From the IMG/VR virus record IMGVR_UViG_3300022818_000040, positions 1-49,729 of that record: DNA of 49,729 nucleotides, one strand, 5' to 3'. Source of the DNA: a virus. Within the stretch, counting starts at the first letter, position 1. The number at the start of each line of letters is the position of its first letter. The notes below the pieces were generated by a model. The model had not been told where the DNA came from. It ran no database searches and saw nothing but the letters and a program-made list of their open reading frames with translations. Positions 1-8,576 of this stretch are shown here, one piece after another. The translations under genes and the position numbers were made by a program.

Positions 1-594
1 TATCCATATATACATCCTGCCAACGTCTATGGTACTCATTCCCCAATCCCTTCGCTGTCGTCTCTAATACTACCAGTGAGTTCTTACTGTCCGGTACTGG
101 GAGACCGGTATTTGATATGATGAAATGTCAGAGGCGGTTAGACGAAGCGAACAAGATAGAATTCAGGCAAGGTGATTTAGTACCGATATATACACAGGAT
201 AGCAGATATTTAAAGGCATTAAGTTCAGAACGGAATTCTTACTATGATTTAGTACCGTATTTAAAGGGTGTAGAGTTTCAGGAAAGCGGGAAAGGGCTAT
301 ACAAGATTTGGGATTATAAGGTAGTGGAGCAGGGAGATAGGAATGTATTTGTAGGCGGTTGGGACATAGCCGAAGGATTAGAGCAGGAGGACTGGACAGA
401 CGGCTCATATTTAGACAGAAGAACAAATAAGGTAATTTTAAGTTTTCACGGACATTTAGACCCGGATTTAATAGCAGATGAACAGCACAAGATAGACAAG
501 TATTTAGGGGGTGAAGTAGAGGTCTGCACAGAGCGGAACAATCACGGAATTACGGTAGTAAATTCAGCAAAGAAATACAATTTAAGGCAATATC
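1..594. repeat. Left terminal inverted repeat (assembly fold-back)
   Basis: Exact reverse complement of 49136-49729 where compared. It is composite: 1-99 is the reverse complement of 48635-48733 (inside the large terminase gene), and from 96 on the sequence runs forward through the same gene. The two parts share the 4-nt microhomology ACTG at 96-99. An inverted join inside an essential gene with short microhomology is what amplification or library chimeras produce. True terminal repeats are less likely because both arms break the terminase frame. Confidence 0.85.
96..210. repeat. Direct overlap with 49027-49141 (map closure)
   Basis: These 115 bases recur in the same orientation at 49027-49141. 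Joining the two copies keeps the terminase reading frame open and gives a 48,931-bp unit (96-49026). This supports a circular map or a circularly permuted, terminally redundant molecule. Confidence 0.85.
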
Positions 595-950
595 ATCAGG
601 AAGTATTCACCGATACAGATGTAAAGGAAACCGAAAAGTTAGGATTCTTAACAACTCAACAAACAAGACCGCTTATAATAAATGACTTAAATGAATATAT
701 AAGGGAAGATTTATTCACAGATTACGATACTCTATTCTGGCAACAATGCTTAACTTTTGTAAAAAACTCGAAAGGCAAACCGCAGGCACAGGATAAAGAC
801 AACAACGGCACTTGTTTTGACGATGCAGTTTTTGCAAGGGCATTAATGTTAAGATGCCATAAATCAGGAATACCATATTATCATCCTGTACAGAAAATTT
901 CAAATAGATATTCAGAAGTAAAAACAGGTTCAATTTATTCAACATATTAA
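96..950 (+). CDS. terL: Terminase large subunit, C-terminal part (nuclease domain)
   Basis: In-frame continuation of the gene beginning at 48100. Position 96 corresponds to codon 310 of the rejoined 593-residue protein; the ATG at 117 is an internal Met. This part is the RNase H-like nuclease that cuts concatemeric DNA during head filling. Visible acidic candidates in rejoined numbering are Asp399 (GGWDIAEG), Glu455 (CTERNNHG) and Asp551/Asp552 (TCFDDAVFA), spaced as in TerL nuclease domains. The preceding TGRPVFDMM segment is the usual linker following the ATPase. It is followed after 12 nt by a small charged protein gene and then the portal gene, the normal packaging-to-head order. The split is an artefact of where the contig was cut. 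Confidence 0.9.
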   Translation, partial: TGRPVFDMMKCQRRLDEANKIEFRQGDLVPIYTQDSRYLKALSSERNSYYDLVPYLKGVEFQESGKGLYKIWDYKVVEQGDRNVFVGGWDIAEGLEQEDWTDGSYLDRRTNKVILSFHGHLDPDLIADEQHKIDKYLGGEVEVCTERNNHGITVVNSAKKYNLRQYHQEVFTDTDVKETEKLGFLTTQQTRPLIINDLNEYIREDLFTDYDTLFWQQCLTFVKNSKGKPQAQDKDNNGTCFDDAVFARALMLRCHKSGIPYYHPVQKISNRYSEVKTGSIYSTY

Positions 951-962
951 AATAAAAACAAA

Positions 963-1358
963 ATGAAAAAATCAAACGATTTAAACAAAGCAAATGTACC
1001 AACTGATGTTCCGGCAGTACCAAAAAACGAAGCGGAAAAAATAGCTCTTGAAAAAGCACAAGCCGAGAAATTGGAGAACAAAAAGATAGCGGATAAAAAA
1101 CTGGAAGTAAAGAAACTGGAAGATGACAAGTTGCAAAACAAATTAGACGACAGTAAACTGGGAAACAAATTGGAAGATAAAGATGTGGAAAAGAAAATTA
1201 CCGATATGCTTGATAAAGAAATCGACCAGTGCTGGCTTTCTTTACGTACGGCAGATTTAAGTTTAACTACCCTCAAGAAAATTTTAGACAACTTGAAAGT
1301 AGCAATGGAATACAAAGAATTGTATTTAAAATATTTAAACGATGGCAGAAAAGACTAA
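963..1358 (+). CDS. Small highly charged coiled-coil protein
   Basis: 131 residues, Lys/Asp/Glu-rich. Residues ~20-75 contain quasi-repeated KKLEV/KKLED/NKLED units predicting a long coiled coil, then a more ordinary C-terminal helical part. It lies between the large terminase and the portal and overlaps the portal start by 17 nt, so it is probably translated with the head genes. No family was recognised. A head-assembly accessory role is possible from position only. Confidence 0.7.
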   Translation: MKKSNDLNKANVPTDVPAVPKNEAEKIALEKAQAEKLENKKIADKKLEVKKLEDDKLQNKLDDSKLGNKLEDKDVEKKITDMLDKEIDQCWLSLRTADLSLTTLKKILDNLKVAMEYKELYLKYLNDGRKD

Positions 1359-3333
1359 AGTACAGCAACTTGTAGAAATATACGAAAAGTCTTACCAGTG
1401 GTATAAAGACACCTACTGGACTTCAGGTGAGGAAAATGCACGTTTCTCAAGGGGACAGCATTGGAACGAAGAAGAGATACAAGCACATTACAATCAGAAA
1501 AGAATACCTTATTCTATTCCGCTTATAGAGAGTAAAGTAAATATTATACTTTCACAGCAGATGCAGACCCCTTATGATATAATAGCAATACCAAGAACCG
1601 AAGAAGATGAAATATCCGCAGAAATAAAAAATGCAATCTTCAAATACTTAACAGATGTAAATGATTTTAAATATTTAATATCAGATTCATACAGAGACGG
1701 ACTAATCAAAAAATACGCAGTAATAAAAAGGGAAATTGATTTTACCGATAATGTAGAAGGTGAGATATTAATTGACAAGGTGATATATAATAATTTTATG
1801 TGGGATACTAACTGCAAGAAATACAATATATCACGATATGCTAACTGGGCGTGTGAGAGTGTATTTATTACAAGGCAGGAACTCGCAGATACATATCCTG
1901 ATCTTGCAGAAAAAATAAAATTAATACCGGAGAAAGAAACATCGGAGGCAGGTGAAAAAGCAGACCAGTATAAGATGTGGTATATGTCTAACAACGGAAT
2001 GAATTATATAAACGTAGTGAAATTCTGGGAAAGAAGATTCAAAAAGTTTTACAAAACAACATACGCAAAAGGCATAGACCAACAGGGACAGTTAGTTACA
2101 GAGATAAGAGATGAAGATACCAAACCCGATATACCGGAAATGAATGACTTAGAAAGAAATATGATGTTACAGCAAGGTGCGGAGTTCCCTGTAAGTACAA
2201 TGTCAAGAACAAAAGAATACCTTACATTATATTTATTCAGTAAAGATTTATCGGAAATACTTGAAGAAAAAGAAATTGACAGCAGGATAATACCACGGCA
2301 TTGTTTCTTCGCAAACTTTGACGATGGAGAGATTTGGAGTTTTTACGATTTATTAAAAGACCCGCAGAAAATTATTGACAGGTATTTTACACAGATAGAT
2401 GCAAGTATAGGCAAGTTAATAAAGAACTCATATCAAATAGAATGGAATAAACTCCATCCTGACGACCAAGCAGACTGGGCTAATATTGCTAAAGACCTTG
2501 TGAGCGGAGGCGGTATGATAAGAAGTATGGGTGGTGGTGATGTAATAAAACCGATAGATTCAAATTCAGTTCCCCCGCAATTATTTACCACAATGCAGTT
2601 AATTGTATCAGTATTAGAAGATATAGCAGGTGGCAGAAACGTACAGGGCTTACAGGAAAATTCAGGTGAATCAGGTAGGGCTGTACTGGCAAGGCAACAG
2701 CAGGGTTTCTTAGTTGCTTATTTATATATCTATAATCTTACAAGATTTATCAAAGGATTAGGTGAAGGATTAAATGAAGATATAAATGAAGTATATGGGA
2801 CAAGTGAAGAAAGAATAATTGATATAACAGACAATTCACTTGATGAACTTGTAAAAATGAAATTCCAGAAAATGGGAATTTACAAACCGAGTGAATTTAT
2901 GAGAGGCAGGGGCTATCTGAAAATCAATAAACAGATAGGCGATAAAATGCTTGGCGAAGCAAAATCAAGAATTATAATAATGGAAGGCAAATACGAACCT
3001 ACTGAAAAACAACGGAAGTTACAGCAGTGGTATTCAATAAATGAAATGCAGATAAGAGCAGGACAGCAACCTTATCCTGTAAGTTTATGGGCTGATGATT
3101 TAGATTTCGCACCAAGCGTAGTACAGAAGATGAAAGACTTTGAAGCTAAAATGGAACAGCAGAAACAACAAGCAATGGAAGCACAAGCAAAACAACAACA
3201 GATAGATAGTAATTTAAGACAGCAAGAAGGCATAAGAAAAACAGGGGAAACATTAAATAAAAATCACGTGGCTTTAACGCAATCAGAACAAGCGGTTAAT
3301 CCCGCAGAAAAAACGGTGGTAAGTGCAGGATGA
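1342..3333 (+). CDS. Portal protein (P22-like family)
   Basis: 663 residues, expected to form the dodecameric ring at the capsid vertex through which DNA is packaged and ejected. Position directly after the terminase, length and composition fit P22-type portals. Features are a WTSGEENARFSRGQHW-type N-terminal segment, a central region with the motif NSGESGRAVLARQQQG (~430-445) typical of these portals, and a Gln-rich coiled-coil C-terminus (~585-640) matching the barrel helix of P22-like portals. The start overlaps the upstream gene by 17 nt, and the stop overlaps the next start by 4 nt (ATGA). The family call is by motif recognition, not by alignment. Confidence 0.85.
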   Translation: MAEKTKVQQLVEIYEKSYQWYKDTYWTSGEENARFSRGQHWNEEEIQAHYNQKRIPYSIPLIESKVNIILSQQMQTPYDIIAIPRTEEDEISAEIKNAIFKYLTDVNDFKYLISDSYRDGLIKKYAVIKREIDFTDNVEGEILIDKVIYNNFMWDTNCKKYNISRYANWACESVFITRQELADTYPDLAEKIKLIPEKETSEAGEKADQYKMWYMSNNGMNYINVVKFWERRFKKFYKTTYAKGIDQQGQLVTEIRDEDTKPDIPEMNDLERNMMLQQGAEFPVSTMSRTKEYLTLYLFSKDLSEILEEKEIDSRIIPRHCFFANFDDGEIWSFYDLLKDPQKIIDRYFTQIDASIGKLIKNSYQIEWNKLHPDDQADWANIAKDLVSGGGMIRSMGGGDVIKPIDSNSVPPQLFTTMQLIVSVLEDIAGGRNVQGLQENSGESGRAVLARQQQGFLVAYLYIYNLTRFIKGLGEGLNEDINEVYGTSEERIIDITDNSLDELVKMKFQKMGIYKPSEFMRGRGYLKINKQIGDKMLGEAKSRIIIMEGKYEPTEKQRKLQQWYSINEMQIRAGQQPYPVSLWADDLDFAPSVVQKMKDFEAKMEQQKQQAMEAQAKQQQIDSNLRQQEGIRKTGETLNKNHVALTQSEQAVNPAEKTVVSAG

Positions 3334-3563
3334 CAATTCAAGATTTAATAGATGTTATAGAACGGGGCAAAAAAGAATACGGAGAAGAATTTTCTAATTG
3401 GGATGTATATTCCGAACAATGTGATGAAGCTGACATAGCATATAAAAGAGAACATAATTGGAAAAGTATTAAAGATGATGAGGATTGGGAATATTTTAAA
3501 TGTGTGGGATTCAATACAAGATTTCCAAAGGAAAAAATATTTACTATTAACATAAATTATTAG
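3330..3563 (+). CDS. Small acidic hypothetical protein
   Basis: 77 residues, rich in Glu, Asp, Trp and Tyr, with no signal peptide or membrane segment. Its start overlaps the portal stop (ATGA), implying translational coupling. No family recognised. Confidence 0.65.
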   Translation: MTIQDLIDVIERGKKEYGEEFSNWDVYSEQCDEADIAYKREHNWKSIKDDEDWEYFKCVGFNTRFPKEKIFTININY

Positions 3564-3565
3564 AG

Positions 3566-4144
3566 TTGAATTACAAAATATACATATTATTTATATTAAT
3601 AATTTTATTCGGAATAGGAGTATTCACTTCTCCTGTAAATGTAAATTCCGATAGAGATGAAGCTGTAATTATAACTGCACGTTCAATAATAAATCTTGAA
3701 AACCCTTATGAACACAGTCTTTACAATGGCAGTCCTAATAGAACAGGACTATTTGACGGTGCAATTGCAATTCCTTTTGTAGCGATATTCGGTGATTATC
3801 AAATACTTACTTTTATATTCTATATAATATTTTTAATTATAATGTATAGGAGTAAGAACTTTTATTTAATTTTAATAGGATTGATTTTATTATCTCCTGC
3901 ATTAATAAGAATAATGTATTATAGATTAGATGAATTGTATTGGGTATTACTTTATATATATGCTTTAGTATCAATCAAAAAATGGTACAGGTGGTTTTTT
4001 ATTATACCTATAATTTTTTGGAGGAATATTTTCACATTCGGAACAGCGAGAGAATTATTACCTATGTTAGATTATTGGCTTTTAATAATTGCTATATATA
4101 CTTTTTCATTATATAAATTTAGAAATATAATCAAAGATGAGTGA
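3566..4144 (+). CDS. Polytopic membrane protein, GT-C-like N-terminal loop
   Basis: 192 residues starting at TTG, 2 nt after the previous stop. About five hydrophobic segments are visible: residues 5-20, ~65-85, ~90-112, ~120-150 and ~160-185. Between the first and second is a polar loop containing SDRDEAVIITARS, NPYEHSLYNG and GLFDGAIAIPF. Acidic residues, an Asn-Pro-Tyr and a Gly-rich run into the next membrane helix resemble the first exoplasmic loop of GT-C glycosyltransferases. It is far shorter than a normal GT-C enzyme (400-600 residues), so it may be a stub, an exclusion protein or something unrelated. A membrane protein between portal and scaffold genes is unusual. Confidence 0.6.
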   Translation: MNYKIYILFILIILFGIGVFTSPVNVNSDRDEAVIITARSIINLENPYEHSLYNGSPNRTGLFDGAIAIPFVAIFGDYQILTFIFYIIFLIIMYRSKNFYLILIGLILLSPALIRIMYYRLDELYWVLLYIYALVSIKKWYRWFFIIPIIFWRNIFTFGTARELLPMLDYWLLIIAIYTFSLYKFRNIIKDE

Positions 4145-4256
4145 AGAATTAAGAATAATATTAATGTGGGGCGTAGGTGTTTATGCTTGTATGGCAATCG
4201 GTTTTATTTTAGGAATAACTTTTATGTCAGAAATTCTAATAAAACATAATGAGTAA
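4137..4256 (+). CDS. 39-residue single-span membrane peptide
   Basis: Begins at an ATG overlapping the end of the preceding membrane protein gene by 8 nt and ends 8 nt inside the next gene. The sequence starts MSEELRIILMWGVGVYACMA and continues as one hydrophobic helix of ~22 residues followed by a short charged tail. Tight overlap on both sides argues that it is translated. No family recognised. Confidence 0.5.
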   Translation: MSEELRIILMWGVGVYACMAIGFILGITFMSEILIKHNE

Positions 4257-4671
4257 TATAATAATAAATAAAGACAGACACCCCGAAGAACGGGGGAACA
4301 AAGCAGTTAAGCAGGATTTAAAATTCGGTAATGATAAAACTTTATTACAGAATGATAAATTAACATATACAGATGAAAAGGTAGAAATATTAAGATACAT
4401 AAAGATATATGATAAAAGAAGAGACACAGTTGCTTACACAGAATTAAGTCCGGGTGTAGAAAAACCTAAAGACACCATAGACTTCAGTTTTGAATACGTT
4501 TCAAGATTAGAGGCATTAAAGTATTTATTTATAATGACACACGGTTATAAAAAATGGGTCACGTTTAAAAATGCTTTCAGAAGAAAGAAGAGAATGGAAA
4601 AGATTTTAGAGTTAGAAATAATAAGAAGCAATGCAAAAGAATTTAATAAAAAATTAAAAGGACAAACCTAA
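4249..4671 (+). CDS. Hypothetical basic protein
   Basis: 140 residues, mixed alpha/beta by appearance, with a Lys/Arg-rich C-terminal helix (FRRKKRMEKILELEI region). It overlaps the upstream peptide by 8 nt and shares 1 nt with the scaffold candidate. Position suggests a head-assembly accessory, but nothing in the sequence identifies it. Confidence 0.6.
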   Translation: MSNIIINKDRHPEERGNKAVKQDLKFGNDKTLLQNDKLTYTDEKVEILRYIKIYDKRRDTVAYTELSPGVEKPKDTIDFSFEYVSRLEALKYLFIMTHGYKKWVTFKNAFRRKKRMEKILELEIIRSNAKEFNKKLKGQT

Positions 4672-5648
4672 TGGAATCCGAAAAAGAAGCAATTGTGGGT
4701 CAAGAGGAATCAACCCCAAGTAAATACGATGAACTGTTTGAGAAAATAGAATCTGAAAATCCAACAGAACCTATTGCACCAGTAGAACCAGTTGAGCCGA
4801 TAGAGCCAGTTGAACCTGCTGAACCAATAGAACCTGCTGAACCAAAGACAACCGAAATTGAAGAACAAATAACTTATGATGATGAGAAGTTAATAGTTGC
4901 AAAAGGAGAGGATAAGAAGGAGTTAGTAAGAGTTGTTTTAGACGATGGCAGAATTGTATTCGTACCCGAAGATTTAAAAGGCGGTTATCTAATGCAATCT
5001 GACTATACAAAAAAAACAATGGCACTTGCAGATGAAAAGAAAAAGTTTGAAGAGGACACAAAAGTAAATCAGAAACAAGCAGATGAGGTTTTTAAACTCC
5101 GGTATGCCGATGTTTTAGGGCAGGAATTTAACGAACCAAAACCACTTGAATCTGAATTTCTGAATGACCCCAAATATGAATCAGAGGAACAAGCAAAGAA
5201 AGCATATAGAGACGCTGATACTAAATGGTGGAATGGAAGGGCTGTTCATACAGAAAACCGTGCAACTTTAAATTCAAGAATAGCACAGGTTACACAAAGT
5301 AACCAAAAATCCTTTAATGCTTTTAAAGAAAAGTACGGTGAAGAAGTTTACAATAAGGTATTTGAAAAAGTACAAAGTTATATCAATCCATTTGTATTTC
5401 GTAACATAGACCCATTCCCTAACGATGCATTAGAACTATTGCATAAGGGAATGAACTACGATACTGACTTAGCTAAAGCACAGGCAGAAGCATCAGTAAA
5501 GACGGTTAAAAATCTTAATGAAAAACATACTAAAACCGCAGTCAAACTTGATTCAGCAAAAACACAAGTACACAAAACTCCCGATACGACTTTTATCAAT
5601 ATGCCCGATAGATATAAAGATTTAAACAAAAAGATTAACGAAACTTAA
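4671..5648 (+). CDS. Probable capsid scaffold / assembly protein
   Basis: 325 residues. Residues ~30-60 form a Pro-Glu repeat tract (units such as EPVEPIEP, PAEPIEP), followed by an acidic region and long charged helices rich in Lys, Glu, Gln and Ala. It lies immediately before the major capsid gene, where tailed phages place the scaffold, and its low-complexity acidic/coiled-coil make-up is typical of scaffolds. Sequence similarity in this class is weak, so the call rests on position and composition. Confidence 0.6.
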   Translation: MESEKEAIVGQEESTPSKYDELFEKIESENPTEPIAPVEPVEPIEPVEPAEPIEPAEPKTTEIEEQITYDDEKLIVAKGEDKKELVRVVLDDGRIVFVPEDLKGGYLMQSDYTKKTMALADEKKKFEEDTKVNQKQADEVFKLRYADVLGQEFNEPKPLESEFLNDPKYESEEQAKKAYRDADTKWWNGRAVHTENRATLNSRIAQVTQSNQKSFNAFKEKYGEEVYNKVFEKVQSYINPFVFRNIDPFPNDALELLHKGMNYDTDLAKAQAEASVKTVKNLNEKHTKTAVKLDSAKTQVHKTPDTTFINMPDRYKDLNKKINET

Positions 5649-5663
5649 ATAAAAGAAAATATT

Positions 5664-6878
5664 ATGGGCAACATAGTAACAGGAACTCGTACAAGTAAAC
5701 TTTCTACCCCTACCAATCAAGCACAGGATATGGATAGAGTAATGCACTATGTACAGGATTATCAAACTCCAATACAGCAGTTTTATGTATTCAATAAAGA
5801 TGCTTCTAAACCAGTAACAAACAAAAGAAGCAAATTTGAATGGCACGAAAAAACTGCAATAGCAAGAACATTCCTTATTGATGCTTTGGTTGGTGCAGGT
5901 GGCACTACCGGAACATTTACATTGGCAACAGCAGATTCAGGTCTATTAAGAATGGGCGATACATTGTTTGTTGAATCAACAGGACAAATATTTATCGTAA
6001 CAGGTTCTTCTGACCCGACAGTTTCGGCAACAGTAAGACTTGTGGCTTCGACAGGTACAATATTAGCAATAGCCGCAAGTGCAGTAATTCGCATAATCAA
6101 TTCTGCAAAGAAAGAAGATTACGCAAGGCAAGGTGCATTAACCAAAAACGCAGACCCGAAATACGGGTACTGTCAGATTGGACTTGATGCAGTTGCAATG
6201 AGTGGAAGAGAAGATGCCGGAGAAGCAATGACAGACGGTGAATCATTTACCGACTTAATGCTTGAAAAAAGCAATGAAATAGCGAAATACGAAGAAAGAA
6301 AATACCTTTACAACGGTGTACCGTGGGATGATACAACAAACAATATTACATATTCCGGTGGTGCAAGAGGAATGATTACAACTAACGTAGGATATTATGA
6401 CGGTGATGTTGATGAATCAGAACTCGAAGATCAATTGGAACTTATAATGGCAAAGAACGATGGCGGAGAAGTTATCGGATATTGTGGTGCTAAATATGCA
6501 AAAGGACTTAACAAGTTCTTGAAAGAAGCATACCAGTATAATACAAACGATATAATCTCTGTCTATGGTGGAATTACAAAGAAGGGTACATCTGACCCGA
6601 CAGTATTAAAGTATTTATCCCTTTGGGGTGCAGTCAAGTTTGTTCTTGACCCAATGCTCGAAGGAGATGTTTATGGTAATGCTTGTTTGTTCCTCAATAA
6701 GAAACATCACAGATTACGTTATATGAAGAACGATAGTAGAGGCGGAACAAGAAAATACAGAGTTGAACCGAACGTACAAGACCCCGGCACAGGTGTTATT
6801 CAAGACCAGATAATGTGGGACACCGGACTTGAAATAAACGAGGAAGTAATGCACGGTTGGCATTTAAAGAGAGCGTAA
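5664..6878 (+). CDS. Major capsid protein (SU10 / DUF5309-like)
   Basis: 404 residues, the HK97-fold shell subunit. The N-terminal part has the TPIQQFYVFNKD and KFEWHEKTAIA segments, then a Gly/Thr/Val-rich insertion (~residues 72-145, LRMGDTLFVESTGQIFIV and an IIRII-type strand) of the kind seen in SU10-type capsid proteins. A long-helix region follows (ESFTDLMLEKSNEIAKYEER) and a C-terminal part with LRYMKNDSRGGTRKYR. It is preceded by the scaffold candidate and followed by a strong hairpin. Length fits the family. Confidence 0.85.
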   Translation: MGNIVTGTRTSKLSTPTNQAQDMDRVMHYVQDYQTPIQQFYVFNKDASKPVTNKRSKFEWHEKTAIARTFLIDALVGAGGTTGTFTLATADSGLLRMGDTLFVESTGQIFIVTGSSDPTVSATVRLVASTGTILAIAASAVIRIINSAKKEDYARQGALTKNADPKYGYCQIGLDAVAMSGREDAGEAMTDGESFTDLMLEKSNEIAKYEERKYLYNGVPWDDTTNNITYSGGARGMITTNVGYYDGDVDESELEDQLELIMAKNDGGEVIGYCGAKYAKGLNKFLKEAYQYNTNDIISVYGGITKKGTSDPTVLKYLSLWGAVKFVLDPMLEGDVYGNACLFLNKKHHRLRYMKNDSRGGTRKYRVEPNVQDPGTGVIQDQIMWDTGLEINEEVMHGWHLKRA

Positions 6879-6886
6879 ATTTTTTA

Positions 6887-6916
6887 AGGACAAGGGGGAT
6901 TTAATTCCCCCATCCT
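6887..6916 (+). terminator. G/C hairpin downstream of capsid gene
   Basis: GGGGGA (6894-6899) pairs with TCCCCC (6906-6911) around a 6-nt loop, extended by AGGA/TCCT (6887-6890/6913-6916) across a small bulge. There is no T-run afterwards, so it is more likely an mRNA-stabilising or partial-termination hairpin than a full intrinsic terminator. Confidence 0.55.
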
Positions 6917-6936
6917 AAATTTAAAATAAAATATAT

Positions 6937-7344
6937 ATGGAATTAGAAAAAGTAAAAGAACCGGAAACAGTAACATTTCTTACTCTAAACGGTAATCTGC
7001 GATACCCCGTTAGAATTGGTACAAAGCTAACCAAGTTAGCGTGGACAAATTGCAATTTAACACTCAACAAAGAAAAAGATAAAAAGGTTATTGAAGAATT
7101 GAGAAAGACCATTGACAGCCAATGGGTGAAAGATGAAAACGATGAGTATATAAAAGATGACTCCGGCAATCGTGTATCTCAAAAGACAATCCCATTTTGG
7201 GAAGATAAGGCTTTTGAAGCAACAATCGTGAAAGACGATCAACCAATTAACATTCCTGATGGCAAAGGGGGAGTAGTGAAAATTACACCCGAAAAAATCA
7301 GGGAACTAAATGAAAAAGATAATTTAAACAAAAAAGAAGAATGA
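6937..7344 (+). CDS. Hypothetical head-region protein
   Basis: 135 residues, charged, with beta-strand-like stretches (TVTFLTLNGNLRYPVR) and a Lys/Glu-rich end. Its stop overlaps the next start by 4 nt (ATGA). It sits between the capsid and adaptor genes, where decoration or completion proteins are often encoded. No family recognised. Confidence 0.6.
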   Translation: MELEKVKEPETVTFLTLNGNLRYPVRIGTKLTKLAWTNCNLTLNKEKDKKVIEELRKTIDSQWVKDENDEYIKDDSGNRVSQKTIPFWEDKAFEATIVKDDQPINIPDGKGGVVKITPEKIRELNEKDNLNKKEE

Positions 7345-7895
7345 AGAAATTAATTTTTGCAATGATTTTGCTGTTCGTGATTTCGACAGCACAAAGTCAA
7401 ACTACCGTAAGTTACGGTCATTACAATGGGGCGTTATCAATCGGAGTAACAATGACAATTGATAGTAATGCAACTTCAATGACTACCCCGTACGTTGACT
7501 GGACACAGTTTGGAAGCACAATATATGCAACTTATTCGCTTGTTCAAACCAACTGGGATTATGCGGCAGGACACGATACAGTGGTAGTATATTTAAAAGG
7601 TCAGGACATATTAGGTAACACTCTAAATAGTGATACTATAAGTGCAAGACTGGTCTCGCAAGTAGCCGCTACTGTTGTAACTGCAAGTACAGGTGCAATT
7701 TCAGGGAAAACCATAACGGGGGCTACACAGACAGCACTCACAATAACAAGTTATTTCCCTCAATATGCTGTATATGTAGCACCATTAAAGACAGGGGCGG
7801 TAACAAAGAATGGCAAGTTAGCTATATTGTATATTACATTCTATTCACCGACAATGAATACAATACCATATCAAACACAAAACAGGTGGTTCTAA
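7341..7895 (+). CDS. Exported beta-rich protein within the head module
   Basis: 184 residues. The N-terminus MKKLIFAMILLFVISTAQSQ is a textbook Sec signal peptide (Lys-Lys, hydrophobic core, Ala-Gln-Ser cleavage region). The rest is Thr/Ser/Tyr-rich and looks all-beta with no membrane anchor. It overlaps the upstream gene by 4 nt and is followed by a strong GC hairpin. A secreted protein in the capsid/connector operon is unexpected; it could be exported to the periplasm or use the segment as a membrane anchor. Function unknown. Confidence 0.7.
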   Translation: MKKLIFAMILLFVISTAQSQTTVSYGHYNGALSIGVTMTIDSNATSMTTPYVDWTQFGSTIYATYSLVQTNWDYAAGHDTVVVYLKGQDILGNTLNSDTISARLVSQVAATVVTASTGAISGKTITGATQTALTITSYFPQYAVYVAPLKTGAVTKNGKLAILYITFYSPTMNTIPYQTQNRWF

Positions 7896-7899
7896 ATTA

Positions 7900-7917
7900 A
7901 AGGGGGGAAACCCCCTT
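7900..7917 (+). terminator. Strong hairpin with GAAA loop
   Basis: AAGGGGG (7900-7906) pairs perfectly with CCCCCTT (7911-7917) around the tetraloop GAAA. Five G:C pairs plus two A:T pairs make it very stable. It is followed by ATTAAAA rather than a T-run, so it may act as an mRNA boundary or processing structure between the exported protein and adaptor genes. Confidence 0.6.
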
Positions 7918-7928
7918 ATTAAAATACT

Positions 7929-8576
7929 ATGGATTACAAAACAGCAATATCACAGTTTAAAATGTCTATCGAAGAACAGGGGTTTCTTCGTAGAGTGCCT
8001 ATTAAGGATTACTATAATGCTGAAATAATGTTCAAGTTATCCACTATTCAGAAATACCTGAATGAGACTTACAGGATAATTGAGAAATCAACAACACAAG
8101 CATTAACAACAGGGACAAATAGTTATCCGTTAAGTAACGTACTTGATGTTAAGAATATACTTATTGACGGAGTAATTAATCAGAATCCATTTACTAAGGG
8201 ATCTCGGCAGGAAGTTGAAAATTCAATAACAAACGGAACGAATAAAGGACTATATTCTTTTGAAAATGGAACTTTATATATAGACGGAGTACCAACAACA
8301 GGACAGACACTCAATATTTACTATTGGGAAAGAACATATTTATTTATGCCCGGTGATACAGGTACTAATCTTTCATTCCTTAATTATGATGAAACCGCAT
8401 CAGGGTATGGAGGCAGTTTTGATATACCCGATTATTACAGTGATTTACTTATAGAAGGTGCAGTTGCAAGTGTTTTCCCTGATATGAAACAAGTATGGCT
8501 AATGAATTGTGGACTAAGACTATTAAACAGACAATTAAATGTAACTCCTAAACTTGAATATCACATAGGACTATGA
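7929..8576 (+). CDS. Head-tail adaptor-like protein
   Basis: 215 residues. Helical N-terminal and C-terminal parts flank a beta-rich middle. The segment IPDYYSDLLIEGAVASVFPD (~160-180) is typical of P22 gp4-like or gp6-like adaptors, which ring the portal and connect the tail. First of three adaptor-like genes in a row; it overlaps the next by 4 nt (ATGA). Confidence 0.6.
   Translation: MDYKTAISQFKMSIEEQGFLRRVPIKDYYNAEIMFKLSTIQKYLNETYRIIEKSTTQALTTGTNSYPLSNVLDVKNILIDGVINQNPFTKGSRQEVENSITNGTNKGLYSFENGTLYIDGVPTTGQTLNIYYWERTYLFMPGDTGTNLSFLNYDETASGYGGSFDIPDYYSDLLIEGAVASVFPDMKQVWLMNCGLRLLNRQLNVTPKLEYHIGL

Noticed and set aside
1-594. True terminal inverted repeats of a linear (protein-primed) phage
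   Set aside because: Both arms disrupt terL, no protein-primed polymerase is present, and the direct overlap closes the map.
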